Shown piece after piece: positions 1 through 8,650 of a DNA stretch of 64,000 nt; position 1 is the first letter of the stretch; each line of letters opens with the position of its first letter. The stretch lies in the NCBI RefSeq assembly GCF_000426705.1, contig NZ_KE384559.1, positions 87,538 through 151,537 of the forward strand, given 5' to 3'. This DNA comes from Spirochaeta cellobiosiphila DSM 17781 (GTDB taxonomy: Bacteria > Spirochaetota > Spirochaetia > DSM-17781). The notes under the pieces were generated by a model. That model worked only from the letters and a program-made list of their open reading frames with translations. It was not told the DNA's origin and did not search any database. The translations under genes and the position numbers were made by a program.

Positions 1-1056
1 ACAGAGGAAGACTCAAATGACGAGGACTTCAACATTGATGATGCGGAAGAAGAAAGCCTTGATTTAGATCTAACAGAAGAAGTTTCCGTAGATAATAAAG
101 AAAATGAATTAGATGAAGATAGTCTTGATGAACTTATTTTGGAAAATGATGACTTAGATATTGATCAATTAGACCTTGATGACATTGATTTAGATGAAGG
201 TGAAGAAAAAGAAGATCCTATTGATGTAGAGGATCAAGATGATAATATGGCATCAATTCCAGCTGTTGATTTAGATAAATTGGAAGAAGATCTTCCTCAA
301 CCAGATAGTTTGACTACTGAGGAAATGATATCAAACGAACCATTAACAGATGATGATATTCAAGATGTACATATAGATGAACAGGATATCAAAGATAGTC
401 ATATTGATTTAGAAGAAGATTTAGACCTCACTATTGATTTGGATGATATTGAACCTAAAGAAGACTCTGAGGAATCGGAAAATGAAATCAACCTGGATGA
501 TGTAGATAGCGAACTCTCCTTCGAAGAAGATGACAGTCTCAACGACTTCTCTATCGAATTAGAAGATACTGAAAGTTCCTCTGACGATGATTTAATTATA
601 GAAACCGACGAAGCCTCTGAATCAGAAGACAACAATGAAATAGAAATTGATATTAATGATGATATTAGTCTTGATGAAGATTTAGTTGAAGAAGAAAACA
701 TGGAAGATTTGATAGTTGATGATGAGGATTCTATTATCCCCGAAGAAATTCAAAAGGACCATGAAGAAGACATATTTGAGCCGGAAGAAATACCGCAAGA
801 CATTGAAGATTTAACTCAGGAAGATTCTATTGATGATTTCTCTGATAATGAGCCTGGCCTTACCACAGTTATTGATGAGATGGCAGAAGAAGAAGGCGAC
901 GAGGATGTAAACCTCCGTAAAGACATAAAGTCTGTCCTAACTTATATGGATAAACTACTGGAATCACTTCCAGAAGAAAAAATAAAAGAATTTGCAGAAT
1001 CTGAACATTTTGAAGTTTATAAGAAACTTTTTGAAGAATTAGGTCTTACAAATTAA
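1..1056 (+). CDS. Highly acidic repetitive protein, 5' end outside window
   Basis: The frame is open from base 1, so the real start lies upstream; 351 residues are visible. About the first 300 are a low-complexity run of Asp and Glu interspersed with Ile and Leu, in DLD, IDLDD and EEE patterns, probably disordered. Only the last 50 residues look folded, with an amphipathic stretch around LTYMDKLLESLPEEKIKEF. There is no signal peptide or membrane segment in the visible part. The stop codon overlaps the next start by one base, so it is probably translated together with the GAF-like and DUF115 genes. Function is not recognised. The acidic tract could bind basic partners or cations, but that is inference. 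Reading frames on the opposite strand here are compositional shadows. Confidence 0.8.
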   Translation, partial: TEEDSNDEDFNIDDAEEESLDLDLTEEVSVDNKENELDEDSLDELILENDDLDIDQLDLDDIDLDEGEEKEDPIDVEDQDDNMASIPAVDLDKLEEDLPQPDSLTTEEMISNEPLTDDDIQDVHIDEQDIKDSHIDLEEDLDLTIDLDDIEPKEDSEESENEINLDDVDSELSFEEDDSLNDFSIELEDTESSSDDDLIIETDEASESEDNNEIEIDINDDISLDEDLVEEENMEDLIVDDEDSIIPEEIQKDHEEDIFEPEEIPQDIEDLTQEDSIDDFSDNEPGLTTVIDEMAEEEGDEDVNLRKDIKSVLTYMDKLLESLPEEKIKEFAESEHFEVYKKLFEELGLTN

Positions 1057-1994
1057 TGGGACTATTAGATAAGGCAGCCAAGTTTGAGGCCCGAAGTTCT
1101 TCGGGCCTTTTATCTAAGATAGAGGCTTCGTCTCTAGTAAAAAATAATAAGTCCTTAATAGCAAACCTAAGTGACATAGACAAAATTCAGAAAGGAAGAA
1201 ACTGGTTAACTGATGTACTTCCCTTGTTACAAGAAATCCTCAAAGCTGATGGCGGGACGGTTCTTGTAATCGAAAATGGATCTAACGACCTAGTGCATTG
1301 GTCTAGTGTTGGTTTAGATGAAACAACGAGACGTAGATTACATATACCAATTACAGATATTGATGATAAATGTCATTTAATTACTGATAAAAATCAATTT
1401 GAACAATGGAGAAGGTATCTTTCTATTCGTATGATGATAGATCTAAATTCTATATTGTTTATTCCGTTAGCACAATTTAATGATATAGATGTTTTATTTA
1501 TGTTTTTTAACATTAGTCAGAATATTTCCTTAGACGATATTGAAAATATTAACAGAAGACTTAATCAGAATTATGAAAAAGATGAAGCACTTAATTTGGG
1601 TGACTATAATTTAGTAACAAAGGTAGAATTAGAAGATTCTATCCGAACATTATATGAACAGAATGAAATGGATCATGTCTTTCTTACTATTAATGCAAAG
1701 ACTTTTATACAACAATTGCCATCTCAAAGAGATATTGACAGATTTCGTCTAACCCAGGAATTATTAGTACTCATACAGAAACTGGCTGGAACAAAAGCAA
1801 AGTATTTCAATTTGCCCGATCATATTATCATTGCTTTTCCTACTCCGAGAAGAATCAATGTGAATCTTTGGATAAATCAGTTAAATATCTCTTTACGAAA
1901 ACTTTATTTGACAGACTCTCTTGATATCAAGTCTATTAGCCAGATCACAAGTTTATCAAGGGAGCAATTTAGTATCGAGCGTATTCTTGAATGA
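1056..1994 (+). CDS. GAF-like cytoplasmic protein of unknown function
   Basis: This 312-residue protein has no signal peptide or membrane segment. Residues 50-160 look like a GAF-type sensory fold: a helix (WLTDVLPLLQEILK), a strand with GGTVLVIENG, and hydrophobic strands ending IPLAQFNDIDVLFMFF. No ligand or catalytic motif stands out. The remainder (190-312) is unrecognised alpha/beta sequence. The ATG overlaps the stop of the acidic protein, and its own stop overlaps the next start as ATGA. It is therefore probably translationally coupled to both neighbours and part of one operon with the DUF115 genes. The GAF assignment rests on pattern only. Confidence 0.75.
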   Translation: MGLLDKAAKFEARSSSGLLSKIEASSLVKNNKSLIANLSDIDKIQKGRNWLTDVLPLLQEILKADGGTVLVIENGSNDLVHWSSVGLDETTRRRLHIPITDIDDKCHLITDKNQFEQWRRYLSIRMMIDLNSILFIPLAQFNDIDVLFMFFNISQNISLDDIENINRRLNQNYEKDEALNLGDYNLVTKVELEDSIRTLYEQNEMDHVFLTINAKTFIQQLPSQRDIDRFRLTQELLVLIQKLAGTKAKYFNLPDHIIIAFPTPRRINVNLWINQLNISLRKLYLTDSLDIKSISQITSLSREQFSIERILE

Positions 1995-3475
1995 TTACAA
2001 TTAGTACCAGTAAAAGAGGATATTTAACAGCCAATGTAAATAATATTCATATTCATTCTCCCTATGATCCCGTCCGGGAAGCAGAACGATATTTAAGAAA
2101 CCAAGTGTCAAAGGCACCACGAACAGTTATTATAATTGGTGAATGCCTTGGCTATTTAGGACAGTCCATCGCAAAAATATATCCGAATACAATCATACAC
2201 CCTATGTGGCTAGAGACAACTCTAGAACAAAATGCCCTACCCTTTTCCTATGAAACAGGTTGGGATCCTTCAAAACCAATGTCCTGGCAAGAATTTATTT
2301 CTGACATTTTATCTAAGGGTGTTGTTGGTATACAAATTTTGATTTGGCCTGCTATGGAAAAACTTTTTCCTCAAGAAATCTCAAAGATCTATCAATATAT
2401 CCTTACTGAAATAAAGCAAATAAACAGTATAAAATCCACTGTTCAACACTTTGCCTTTCAATGGTTTAAAAATTGTCTACAGAATTCGAATTTCATTGAA
2501 GGGTATTACTGCCCTGTACAAAAAGAAAAAATACCTTATTTTATAGGGGCCTCAGGAACTTCTCTTAGTGAACATAAAGACTGGCTACTAAATAATCATA
2601 AATATATCAGAATCATAGCCCTACCTTCTTCTCTTTGTTTTTTTAGACAGTTGAACATTCCTGTCGACTTTATAATTACACAAGATTCTGGTTTTTGGGC
2701 TGATTACCATCTTGAATATTTACCATACTTTTCTCATATAGTTTGCTCTCTCAAAGCTTCAAGAAGGATTAAGCACCTAACAAAAAAGCCCTTACTTTTT
2801 TCGAATCACAGTTGGTATGAAAAGATAATCTTTGATGACAAACCTGTTTTATCTCTACCAGAACTGGGATCAGTTATTTTCTCTGCTATTGAGTTTGCCA
2901 AAACTATGACAGATGATGCCATTATTTTAGGAGGAGCCGATTTTTATCAAAAGGACATACAAACCCATATACGCCCTCACAGTTTTGATCAATACTTTGA
3001 TCAGTTAGGCTCTCGTTTTCTAGGTGAATTGACTCAGAAATATAAACGTATGATTGATTTTAATGCTAAAACTATTAAGGATAATTACAGAAGTATTTTT
3101 TCATTAGATTATTATAGAGACTGGTTTGCTCAGCAGTATAAAGATACAAATCTAAATCAATTAACTCCTCATAAGTTGAGATATTATGATCTTCCTGTCT
3201 ATAAAAGTATTAATAAGAAAGAAAAGCAAAGCCTTCCTTTAGAGCTTATACAATGGGAGCAGGCAGATAAAGAACGCTCTCAAAATATAATAGGTAGCAT
3301 AAAAAAAACGGCAAGAACAAAACAAAGCAAATATCTAACGGAATTTTTCCCCCTGGATTATGAACAGCTTTCTGGGTACTCAGAAACGGAAAGACAATTT
3401 CATCTGAATAAGCTTACGAATACATGGCTTAGTAAAGTAGATAAAATACTACCTTTGAGGAGCCCCAATGTCTGA
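1991..3475 (+). CDS. DUF115 / Maf-like protein, first copy
   Basis: At 494 residues, this protein belongs by pattern to the DUF115 family, which includes the Maf motility accessory factors and the pterin kinase MptE. Visible family features are an N-terminal SPYDPVREAERYL block, a central GASGTSLSEHKDWL block at the place of the usual GAGPSL nucleotide-binding loop, the IDFIITQDSG-like acidic strand and an AIILGGADF strand. It lacks the clean Rossmann glycine motif seen in the second copy, so it is the more divergent paralogue. It overlaps the preceding gene by 4 bases and the next by 8. In flagellated bacteria such proteins often act in flagellin glycosylation; that role is inferred here. 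Confidence 0.8.
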   Translation: MITISTSKRGYLTANVNNIHIHSPYDPVREAERYLRNQVSKAPRTVIIIGECLGYLGQSIAKIYPNTIIHPMWLETTLEQNALPFSYETGWDPSKPMSWQEFISDILSKGVVGIQILIWPAMEKLFPQEISKIYQYILTEIKQINSIKSTVQHFAFQWFKNCLQNSNFIEGYYCPVQKEKIPYFIGASGTSLSEHKDWLLNNHKYIRIIALPSSLCFFRQLNIPVDFIITQDSGFWADYHLEYLPYFSHIVCSLKASRRIKHLTKKPLLFSNHSWYEKIIFDDKPVLSLPELGSVIFSAIEFAKTMTDDAIILGGADFYQKDIQTHIRPHSFDQYFDQLGSRFLGELTQKYKRMIDFNAKTIKDNYRSIFSLDYYRDWFAQQYKDTNLNQLTPHKLRYYDLPVYKSINKKEKQSLPLELIQWEQADKERSQNIIGSIKKTARTKQSKYLTEFFPLDYEQLSGYSETERQFHLNKLTNTWLSKVDKILPLRSPNV

Positions 3476-5114
3476 TAGTCTATATGAGCGCAACCTACTA
3501 TCCTTATCAATTCAAAGTTCTTTATTAGCAGAAAAACTTAGTGCATGTACTGATCAAATACCATTAAAGTTTATCACAAGTCAAACCGGTGAGTTAGTAC
3601 CTTTGCGTCCAGATAATAACAAACCCTATCACAGTCGCTTTGATCCAGTGAAAGAAGTAACCCGTTGGATTGATCACTCTGATATAAAAGACTATGTTTT
3701 GGTAGTAGGTATTGGTGGTGGGTTCCATATAAAAAAACTTTTAGAAAAACCTAATGTGTCCAGAGTTTTCATTGTTGAAAAAGACATAACTCTAGTTAAG
3801 TCCTTACTTCAAAAGATTGACCTGTCTTCTATCCTTTCTGATCCAAGAGTATGTGTTTGCTGTGATGACTCAATTGAAAGAATTAAAAATTATCTTCTAT
3901 CAGACTATCTCCCAAGCTTATATGGGAATTTAAATTTTCTCCCTCTGAGAAACTATATCGATAATGAACCGGATTTTATCTCAGGAATAAAATTTGCGAT
4001 TCAAGAAACAGTCAATGTAATAGCTGATGATTATACCGTACAAAGCTATTTTGGAAAGCAGTGGTATAGAAATACCATTTTAAATCTACCTTTAGCTTCT
4101 CAAATCCATGGTCTGCTTTCTCCTATCAAACATGCTGTCATTGCTGGGGCTGGCCCCTCTCTTGAAGAGCAATTAAAATTTATTAGGAAAGAGCAAACTG
4201 TTATTGCAACGGATACTGCCCTTCCTGTTTTTCTCAACCATGGAATACGACCTGATTTTGTGATCAGTATGGATTGCCAAAGCTTTAGTTACCTTCATTT
4301 CCTTCAAGGTTTGCCAAAGGATATTCCCCTTATATTGGATCTCGCGTCTCCTCCCGTCCTAAGTCGACTAACTCAAAAGCCAATATTCTTTTCCAGTGGT
4401 CATCCCTTAAGCCAATATATAGGTAACAATCTAAGAACATTCCCCTCTCTCAATACAAAAGGAGGGAATATTAGTCATACGGCCATTAGTCTGGCCCATG
4501 CTTTAGGTGCTCAAGATATAAGTTTATTAGGAATTGATCTTTCCTATCCTTGGGGAAAGCCTTATGCGAGAGGTACTTACGTATATCCCTATTTTCAAAC
4601 GAAAGAAAGTCGTTATTCTCCTATTTTAGATCAGACACTAAAACTAGTATTCAAAAATAAAAATATAATGATTGAGAAAACTTCTTCTGGATACAGATAT
4701 ACAACAAAACCAATGATTAACTATAAAACACGAATGGAAGAGTACCTTAACGAGCTACCTATGCAGATAAAACTCCCTCCTACCAAAGGAGTTACTCTAA
4801 ACATCAAGAAAAACAAAACACCCCCAAGGACTGACTCTAGATTGTTTGGTCCAGGACCTCTTAAACAAGATCTATCGACTTTTTTGGAAGACTACAGCAG
4901 AGATTTACGCTCTCACCCTCTTCTTAATAAAGATAAACATTTCTATGAGTTCTCTATGAAGGAAAAAGATATACTTATGACAGTACTGCCAACAGTTTCT
5001 GCTTTTGGCCGTATTAACCCAGATAATACTACAAAGGAGAATGCTGAATCAGCCTTTCACTGGTGTCTTGAACAAGTTGAGAACCAAATAAATCAAATTA
5101 CTCAAAATCACTAA
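3468..5114 (+). CDS. DUF115 / Maf-like protein, second copy
   Basis: This 548-residue protein is a canonical DUF115 member. An N-terminal domain carries HSRFDPVKE and a Rossmann-like VVGIGGGFH motif (about residues 80-90). The central DUF115 domain has the loop AGAGPSLEEQL, the acidic motif PDFVISMDCQ, and GIDLSYPWGKPYARGTY. The start is an ATG inside the end of the upstream paralogue, with GAGG just upstream, indicating coupled translation. The two adjacent paralogues could form a heteromer or use different substrates. Families with this fold transfer sugars such as pseudaminic acid to flagellin or phosphorylate pterins, and the sequence alone does not decide between these. Confidence 0.85.
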   Translation: MSDSLYERNLLSLSIQSSLLAEKLSACTDQIPLKFITSQTGELVPLRPDNNKPYHSRFDPVKEVTRWIDHSDIKDYVLVVGIGGGFHIKKLLEKPNVSRVFIVEKDITLVKSLLQKIDLSSILSDPRVCVCCDDSIERIKNYLLSDYLPSLYGNLNFLPLRNYIDNEPDFISGIKFAIQETVNVIADDYTVQSYFGKQWYRNTILNLPLASQIHGLLSPIKHAVIAGAGPSLEEQLKFIRKEQTVIATDTALPVFLNHGIRPDFVISMDCQSFSYLHFLQGLPKDIPLILDLASPPVLSRLTQKPIFFSSGHPLSQYIGNNLRTFPSLNTKGGNISHTAISLAHALGAQDISLLGIDLSYPWGKPYARGTYVYPYFQTKESRYSPILDQTLKLVFKNKNIMIEKTSSGYRYTTKPMINYKTRMEEYLNELPMQIKLPPTKGVTLNIKKNKTPPRTDSRLFGPGPLKQDLSTFLEDYSRDLRSHPLLNKDKHFYEFSMKEKDILMTVLPTVSAFGRINPDNTTKENAESAFHWCLEQVENQINQITQNH

Positions 5115-5130
5115 GCTGAGTAAAAAGTTA

Positions 5131-5158
5131 TTCCATTTAAGAGCTTTTTCAGTATAAT
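5131..5158 (+). promoter_or_regulatory. Possible promoter close to the downstream start
   Basis: A perfect TATAAT lies at 5153-5158 with a poor -35 (TTCCAT) 16 bases upstream. The -10 ends only 7 bases before the ATG at 5166, and no ribosome binding site is visible. If real, the transcript would be leaderless. The perfect hexamer may also be chance in AT-rich DNA. Confidence 0.3.
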
Positions 5159-5165
5159 ATGAATC

Positions 5166-6143
5166 ATGATAAGATTGTTGTCTCGCATATACTTAATACT
5201 TGCCACTCTTGCACTTATTGGTTTTATTACCATAACAGTAGTAAACTTTACAGATCAAAGGAATAAAAACATCCTTGATACCCAAAAGATAGCACAATCA
5301 TTAGCTGTTAATATAACAAAAGATCTGAAATCCTATAATGGACTCTTCACCCTCGAGAAAAAAGAGCAACTAAAGGAGTGGTTGCTCAAAGATGATAGAG
5401 TGAATAGTTTAATTATTTATTCAAATGATACTGGCGTACAGCTTGTTTTTTATCGAAAGACATCTGACCTTATAGTAACATCCTCTGGCAATAGAATACA
5501 GAAAACAGATAATACGAGCCAAATGTTATTTCAGCATGAGATAAGGGAATCCTTAATCATTCCAAATCAAACAGGAATTGAGTTAAAAGTAACGATTGAT
5601 ACGGTTCAATCATCAGATGTGTTTAATCAAATTATATATTTTATAATTCTGTGTCTGTTCTTATTATTCATTGCTCTTATCTTTCTTCCCTTCCTAAAAG
5701 ATGAGGAAATACAAGAAGAGATAATCCCGGATTCAGCAGAATCAACACAAGTATCTGCAACATCCCTCGAAGATTGGGTGAATCACCAACTGAGTTTAAG
5801 CTATGATCTTGGTCAAGATTTGTCATTAGCGTTAATATCGTCAAACTCAGGACATAATATGCAGATTAAAAATGGACTGGAAAGGGATGAGTCTTTCCAC
5901 AAATACGCTTGTCGTATCTATAAGGTCGGACAAGCCGTTATTGCATTATTAATCCCTGGGATGAATTTGGATAGAGCCGTAAAAACTTTTAATCCAGTTC
6001 TCAAACAGCTGGATGGAAAAGGTGGATTTACTTCTGTTTCAGGTCGTTCAATTCATGGGATCACATTAATCGAAGAAGCCAAAGCAGCTCTACGTAAAGC
6101 TCGTAACGAAGATACAACACTATATGGATTTAAAGTTAAATAA
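5166..6143 (+). CDS. Membrane protein with degenerate GGDEF-like C-terminal domain
   Basis: The protein has 325 residues and two membrane segments, at about residues 5-27 and 157-178. They flank a roughly 130-residue extracytoplasmic sensor-like region. After an acidic linker, residues 205-325 resemble the second half of a diguanylate cyclase domain: a strand DLSLALISSN, a GQAVIALLIPG strand where GGDEF would be, and the terminal pattern LIEEAKAALRKAR typical of GGDEF proteins. The GGDEF signature itself is absent, so catalysis is unlikely. No Shine-Dalgarno is visible; the ATG was taken as the only sensible start. It ends in a shared convergent terminator. Function is unknown; a nucleotide-sensing or scaffolding role is a guess. 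Confidence 0.7.
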   Translation: MIRLLSRIYLILATLALIGFITITVVNFTDQRNKNILDTQKIAQSLAVNITKDLKSYNGLFTLEKKEQLKEWLLKDDRVNSLIIYSNDTGVQLVFYRKTSDLIVTSSGNRIQKTDNTSQMLFQHEIRESLIIPNQTGIELKVTIDTVQSSDVFNQIIYFIILCLFLLFIALIFLPFLKDEEIQEEIIPDSAESTQVSATSLEDWVNHQLSLSYDLGQDLSLALISSNSGHNMQIKNGLERDESFHKYACRIYKVGQAVIALLIPGMNLDRAVKTFNPVLKQLDGKGGFTSVSGRSIHGITLIEEAKAALRKARNEDTTLYGFKVK

Positions 6144-6167
6144 CCAAGAATTTAATCTTGGTTATTT
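6138..6167. terminator. Bidirectional hairpin between convergent genes
   Basis: A perfect 12-base stem (AAATAACCAAGA at 6138-6149 and its complement at 6156-6167) with a 6-base loop spans the stop codons of the two convergent genes. A- and T-rich arms give a short U-tract in either direction, so it can serve both. Confidence 0.75.
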
Positions 6168-7090
6168 AACATGATAACTTGCCTATCTTTTGTAAGAAAT
6201 GTATTAGGAAATACGCTCTGTGCTTCTTTTAACAGGCGTTTAAGTTCCCAATCTGTATAACGTGGACTGTAGTGTATTAAACCTAATTGCCCCACATTAC
6301 CCGCCTCCAGAGCGATCCTGGCCGCCTGCTTACTAGTAAGATGCTTTTTTTCCTTAGCACTATCAGCCAAAGCATCCATAAACATGGATTCACAGATCAC
6401 AAGGTCTGAACCTGATATCTCAGGACTAATGCTTTCGATATATTGAGTGTCAGTGATATAACTGAACTTACATCCCTTTCTTGGTTCTCCCAGAACTTGA
6501 GAAGGTAAAATATTCTCTCCATCCAGATTAGTTACACTTTCCCCTTTCTGAAGTTTGGACCACAAAGGTCCTACAGGAACATTGAACTCCTTAGCTTTCT
6601 CAGGATGAAAAACTCCGGGACGTTCCTTCTCTTCAATAACATAACCTAAACAGGGCTTTGTGTGCTTTAGAGGAACACTTCTAATCAGATATTCATCATT
6701 TTCTATTAAAATTTCACTGGTCTGAAAATTATCAATGGCTTTAAAAATTATTTCATAATTAATGTACATTTCTAAAACAGATCTAGACATTTCAATATAT
6801 TCACCAACCTTAGCAGGACCAAATATATAGAGAGGCTCTGTTCTATCAACCTGACTAGACAACATCAATATACCTGGTAAACCAGTTACATGGTCAGCAT
6901 GTATATGGCTAATGAAGATAGCAGATATTTTCTTCCATTTTAGATTTAACATTTTTAAGGATACTTGTGTTCCCTCTCCTGCATCAAATAAAAACAGGTC
7001 ACCTTCTCTTCTAACCAAGGCGGATGTTAAAAAACGCCCGGGAAGCGGCATCATTCCACTAGTACCTAAAACAAATACTTCAAGTGACAA
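6152..7090 (-). CDS. rnz: Ribonuclease Z-like metallo-beta-lactamase hydrolase
   Basis: RNase Z removes the 3' trailer of tRNA precursors in the cytoplasm. This 312-residue protein has the family length and order: GTSGMMPLPGR near the N-terminus, FDAGEGTQ, the metal motif SHIHADH (HxHxDH), a later His in VPLKHTKP, an Asp in YITDTQY and the C-terminal LIHYSPRY. A longer frame begins at a GTG at 7099, but that lies directly against AGGGAGG. The TTG at 7090 has proper spacing (8 bases) and gives the natural N-terminus MSLEVFVLG, so I chose it. It lies just downstream of the M48 protease gene and is probably cotranscribed. A different MBL hydrolase is possible but less likely. Confidence 0.85.
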   Translation of the reverse strand: MSLEVFVLGTSGMMPLPGRFLTSALVRREGDLFLFDAGEGTQVSLKMLNLKWKKISAIFISHIHADHVTGLPGILMLSSQVDRTEPLYIFGPAKVGEYIEMSRSVLEMYINYEIIFKAIDNFQTSEILIENDEYLIRSVPLKHTKPCLGYVIEEKERPGVFHPEKAKEFNVPVGPLWSKLQKGESVTNLDGENILPSQVLGEPRKGCKFSYITDTQYIESISPEISGSDLVICESMFMDALADSAKEKKHLTSKQAARIALEAGNVGQLGLIHYSPRYTDWELKRLLKEAQSVFPNTFLTKDRQVIMLNNQD

Positions 7091-7091
7091 T

Positions 7092-8312
7092 TTACACACC
7101 TCCCTTTAATGCATTAATTCTTTCTACTAAAGTGGGATGACTATAGAAGAAGCGGCTATATAAAGGATGAGGATTTAGATTAGAGGCATTCTCTTTAGTT
7201 AGCTTAATCAAGGAAGATATAAGATTATCACCTGTACTAATAGTTGTTTTTGCATAATTGTCAGCTTGAAACTCAAATCTACGGCTAAAACTATATATTA
7301 TGAAAGTAAGAATAATGTTAACAGGTTCCAGATACAACATCAAAAAAAGCAATAGGCTCCAAGGAGAAGCCTTTCCCAGCCCAAGATGCTCAAAGATAAT
7401 AGGCTTGTCAAAGAGGAGACCAGCTATAAAGAATGATCCCATTATTATTAGGATGTTAAATAACAGCATTTTGTTGACATGCCCCTTCTTCTGATGACCT
7501 ATTTCATGGGCCATAACAGATGATATTTCACTAGTATCAAGAGTATCCAGAAGCGTATCAAACAATACAATTCTCTTTAATTTACCAAACCCTGTAAAAT
7601 AAGCATTGGAATGACTAGATCTTTTACTACCATCCATAACATATACGCCTTGTATAGGGAATTCACACTTTTTAGCTAATGCTTCTATAGTCGTCTTTAC
7701 TTCGCCATCATCCAAGGGAGTGAACTTATTAAAGAGAGGGGCAATAAAGAAAGGATAGACAAAAGAAAACAACAAGACTATCCCCGTCATTATCATCGAA
7801 GCCCATAACCACCATAGGTTAAATGTTGACAACACAAAAACGAGTAATAGTACTAAGGGAATACCAACTACTAATGATAGAAGAAAACCTTTCACCTGAT
7901 CCACAATATATGTCTGGATTGTTAGTTTATTAAAGCCAAATTGAGCTTCTAAGCGAAATTGTCTATAAAGGTCAAAAGGAAGACCAACTAAGTAGATAAG
8001 CAAGGATATGGAGCCCATATAGACAAGGCTATGAACATATATGTTTAATTCAAACTGATTAAGCAAATTATCTAATAAGGCAGGTATTCTCAACAGGATT
8101 AACATAGAGATGAAAACTAAGTTAACCACATGGGAAACATCACTTACTTTGCTTTTGGCTATGGTATATTTTTTAGATTTTTCTTCTTCCGACTCAGTAA
8201 ACAGTCCATTAAGTAAGGAAGGTATGGGATGATGCTTCAAATACTTTATATTAATATGATTTAAATACATAAAAAATATAGTCGTAAGAGTAGCAATAAT
8301 TATATATATCAT
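7092..8312 (-). CDS. M48 family zinc endopeptidase (Ste24/CAAX protease type)
   Basis: This is an integral-membrane zinc protease of 406 residues, matching the Ste24/CAAX prenyl protease 1 family in length and layout. It has several hydrophobic segments (first at 1-18, others near 60-80, 95-110, 150-195, 285-340). The zinc motif is AHEIGHQKKGH (HExxH form), and the downstream third ligand lies in the FEFQADNYAK block. Bacterial homologues degrade or mature membrane proteins; no prenylated substrate is expected in bacteria. GGAG stands 10 bases before the ATG. It sits two bases from the RNase Z start on the same strand, behind a terminator that isolates it from the zinc-ribbon gene. Confidence 0.9.
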   Translation of the reverse strand: MIYIIIATLTTIFFMYLNHINIKYLKHHPIPSLLNGLFTESEEEKSKKYTIAKSKVSDVSHVVNLVFISMLILLRIPALLDNLLNQFELNIYVHSLVYMGSISLLIYLVGLPFDLYRQFRLEAQFGFNKLTIQTYIVDQVKGFLLSLVVGIPLVLLLVFVLSTFNLWWLWASMIMTGIVLLFSFVYPFFIAPLFNKFTPLDDGEVKTTIEALAKKCEFPIQGVYVMDGSKRSSHSNAYFTGFGKLKRIVLFDTLLDTLDTSEISSVMAHEIGHQKKGHVNKMLLFNILIIMGSFFIAGLLFDKPIIFEHLGLGKASPWSLLLFLMLYLEPVNIILTFIIYSFSRRFEFQADNYAKTTISTGDNLISSLIKLTKENASNLNPHPLYSRFFYSHPTLVERINALKGGV

Positions 8313-8327
8313 TGATTGTTATCTCCA

Positions 8328-8358
8328 AAAAAAACCCTGCTATGAAGGCAGGGTTTTT
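8328..8358 (-). terminator. Intrinsic terminator after the zinc-ribbon gene
   Basis: An 11-base stem (AAAAACCCTGC and its complement, 8330-8358) with a 7-base loop is followed on the minus strand by a run of eight T. It directly follows the stop at 8360. Confidence 0.9.
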
Positions 8359-8359
8359 A

Positions 8360-8554
8360 TTAAAGAGCAGCTACAGCTTCCTGTAACTTACCCTTAGCTA
8401 GAGCAGTTTTACACTGCTTGCATACTGTAAATTTTTTCTCGTTAATATCCTGTTCGTAGATAACCTTAATACCAGTTCTCTTGCAAAGGGGACAAGTAGC
8501 TCGACCACCCTTAACATGTTCGACCAGGCCTTTACCTCTATGAGCTTTTGACAT
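8360..8554 (-). CDS. Small zinc-ribbon protein
   Basis: This 64-residue protein contains two CxxC knuckles, CPLC and CKQC, 22 residues apart, forming a likely zinc ribbon. The N-terminus is basic (MSKAHRGKGLVEHVKGG), suggesting nucleic-acid or ribosome contact, which is inference. The frame is open further upstream, but GGAGAGGAG stands just before the internal ATG at 8554, which fixes the start there. It is followed by a strong intrinsic terminator, so it is probably monocistronic. I do not recognise a named family. Confidence 0.8.
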   Translation of the reverse strand: MSKAHRGKGLVEHVKGGRATCPLCKRTGIKVIYEQDINEKKFTVCKQCKTALAKGKLQEAVAAL

Positions 8555-8650
8555 AGAAACTCCTCTCCAGATTTTTAGACCTGAAGGAACTATATAGAAG
8601 CTGGGAGAAAAAGTCAAGAATAGACTAATTTCTCCCTACAACATCAGGAC

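Noticed and set aside
399-701. Ser-rich minus-strand frame of 100 codons
   Set aside because: It is the antisense shadow of the Asp/Glu-rich gene; low complexity and no ribosome site.
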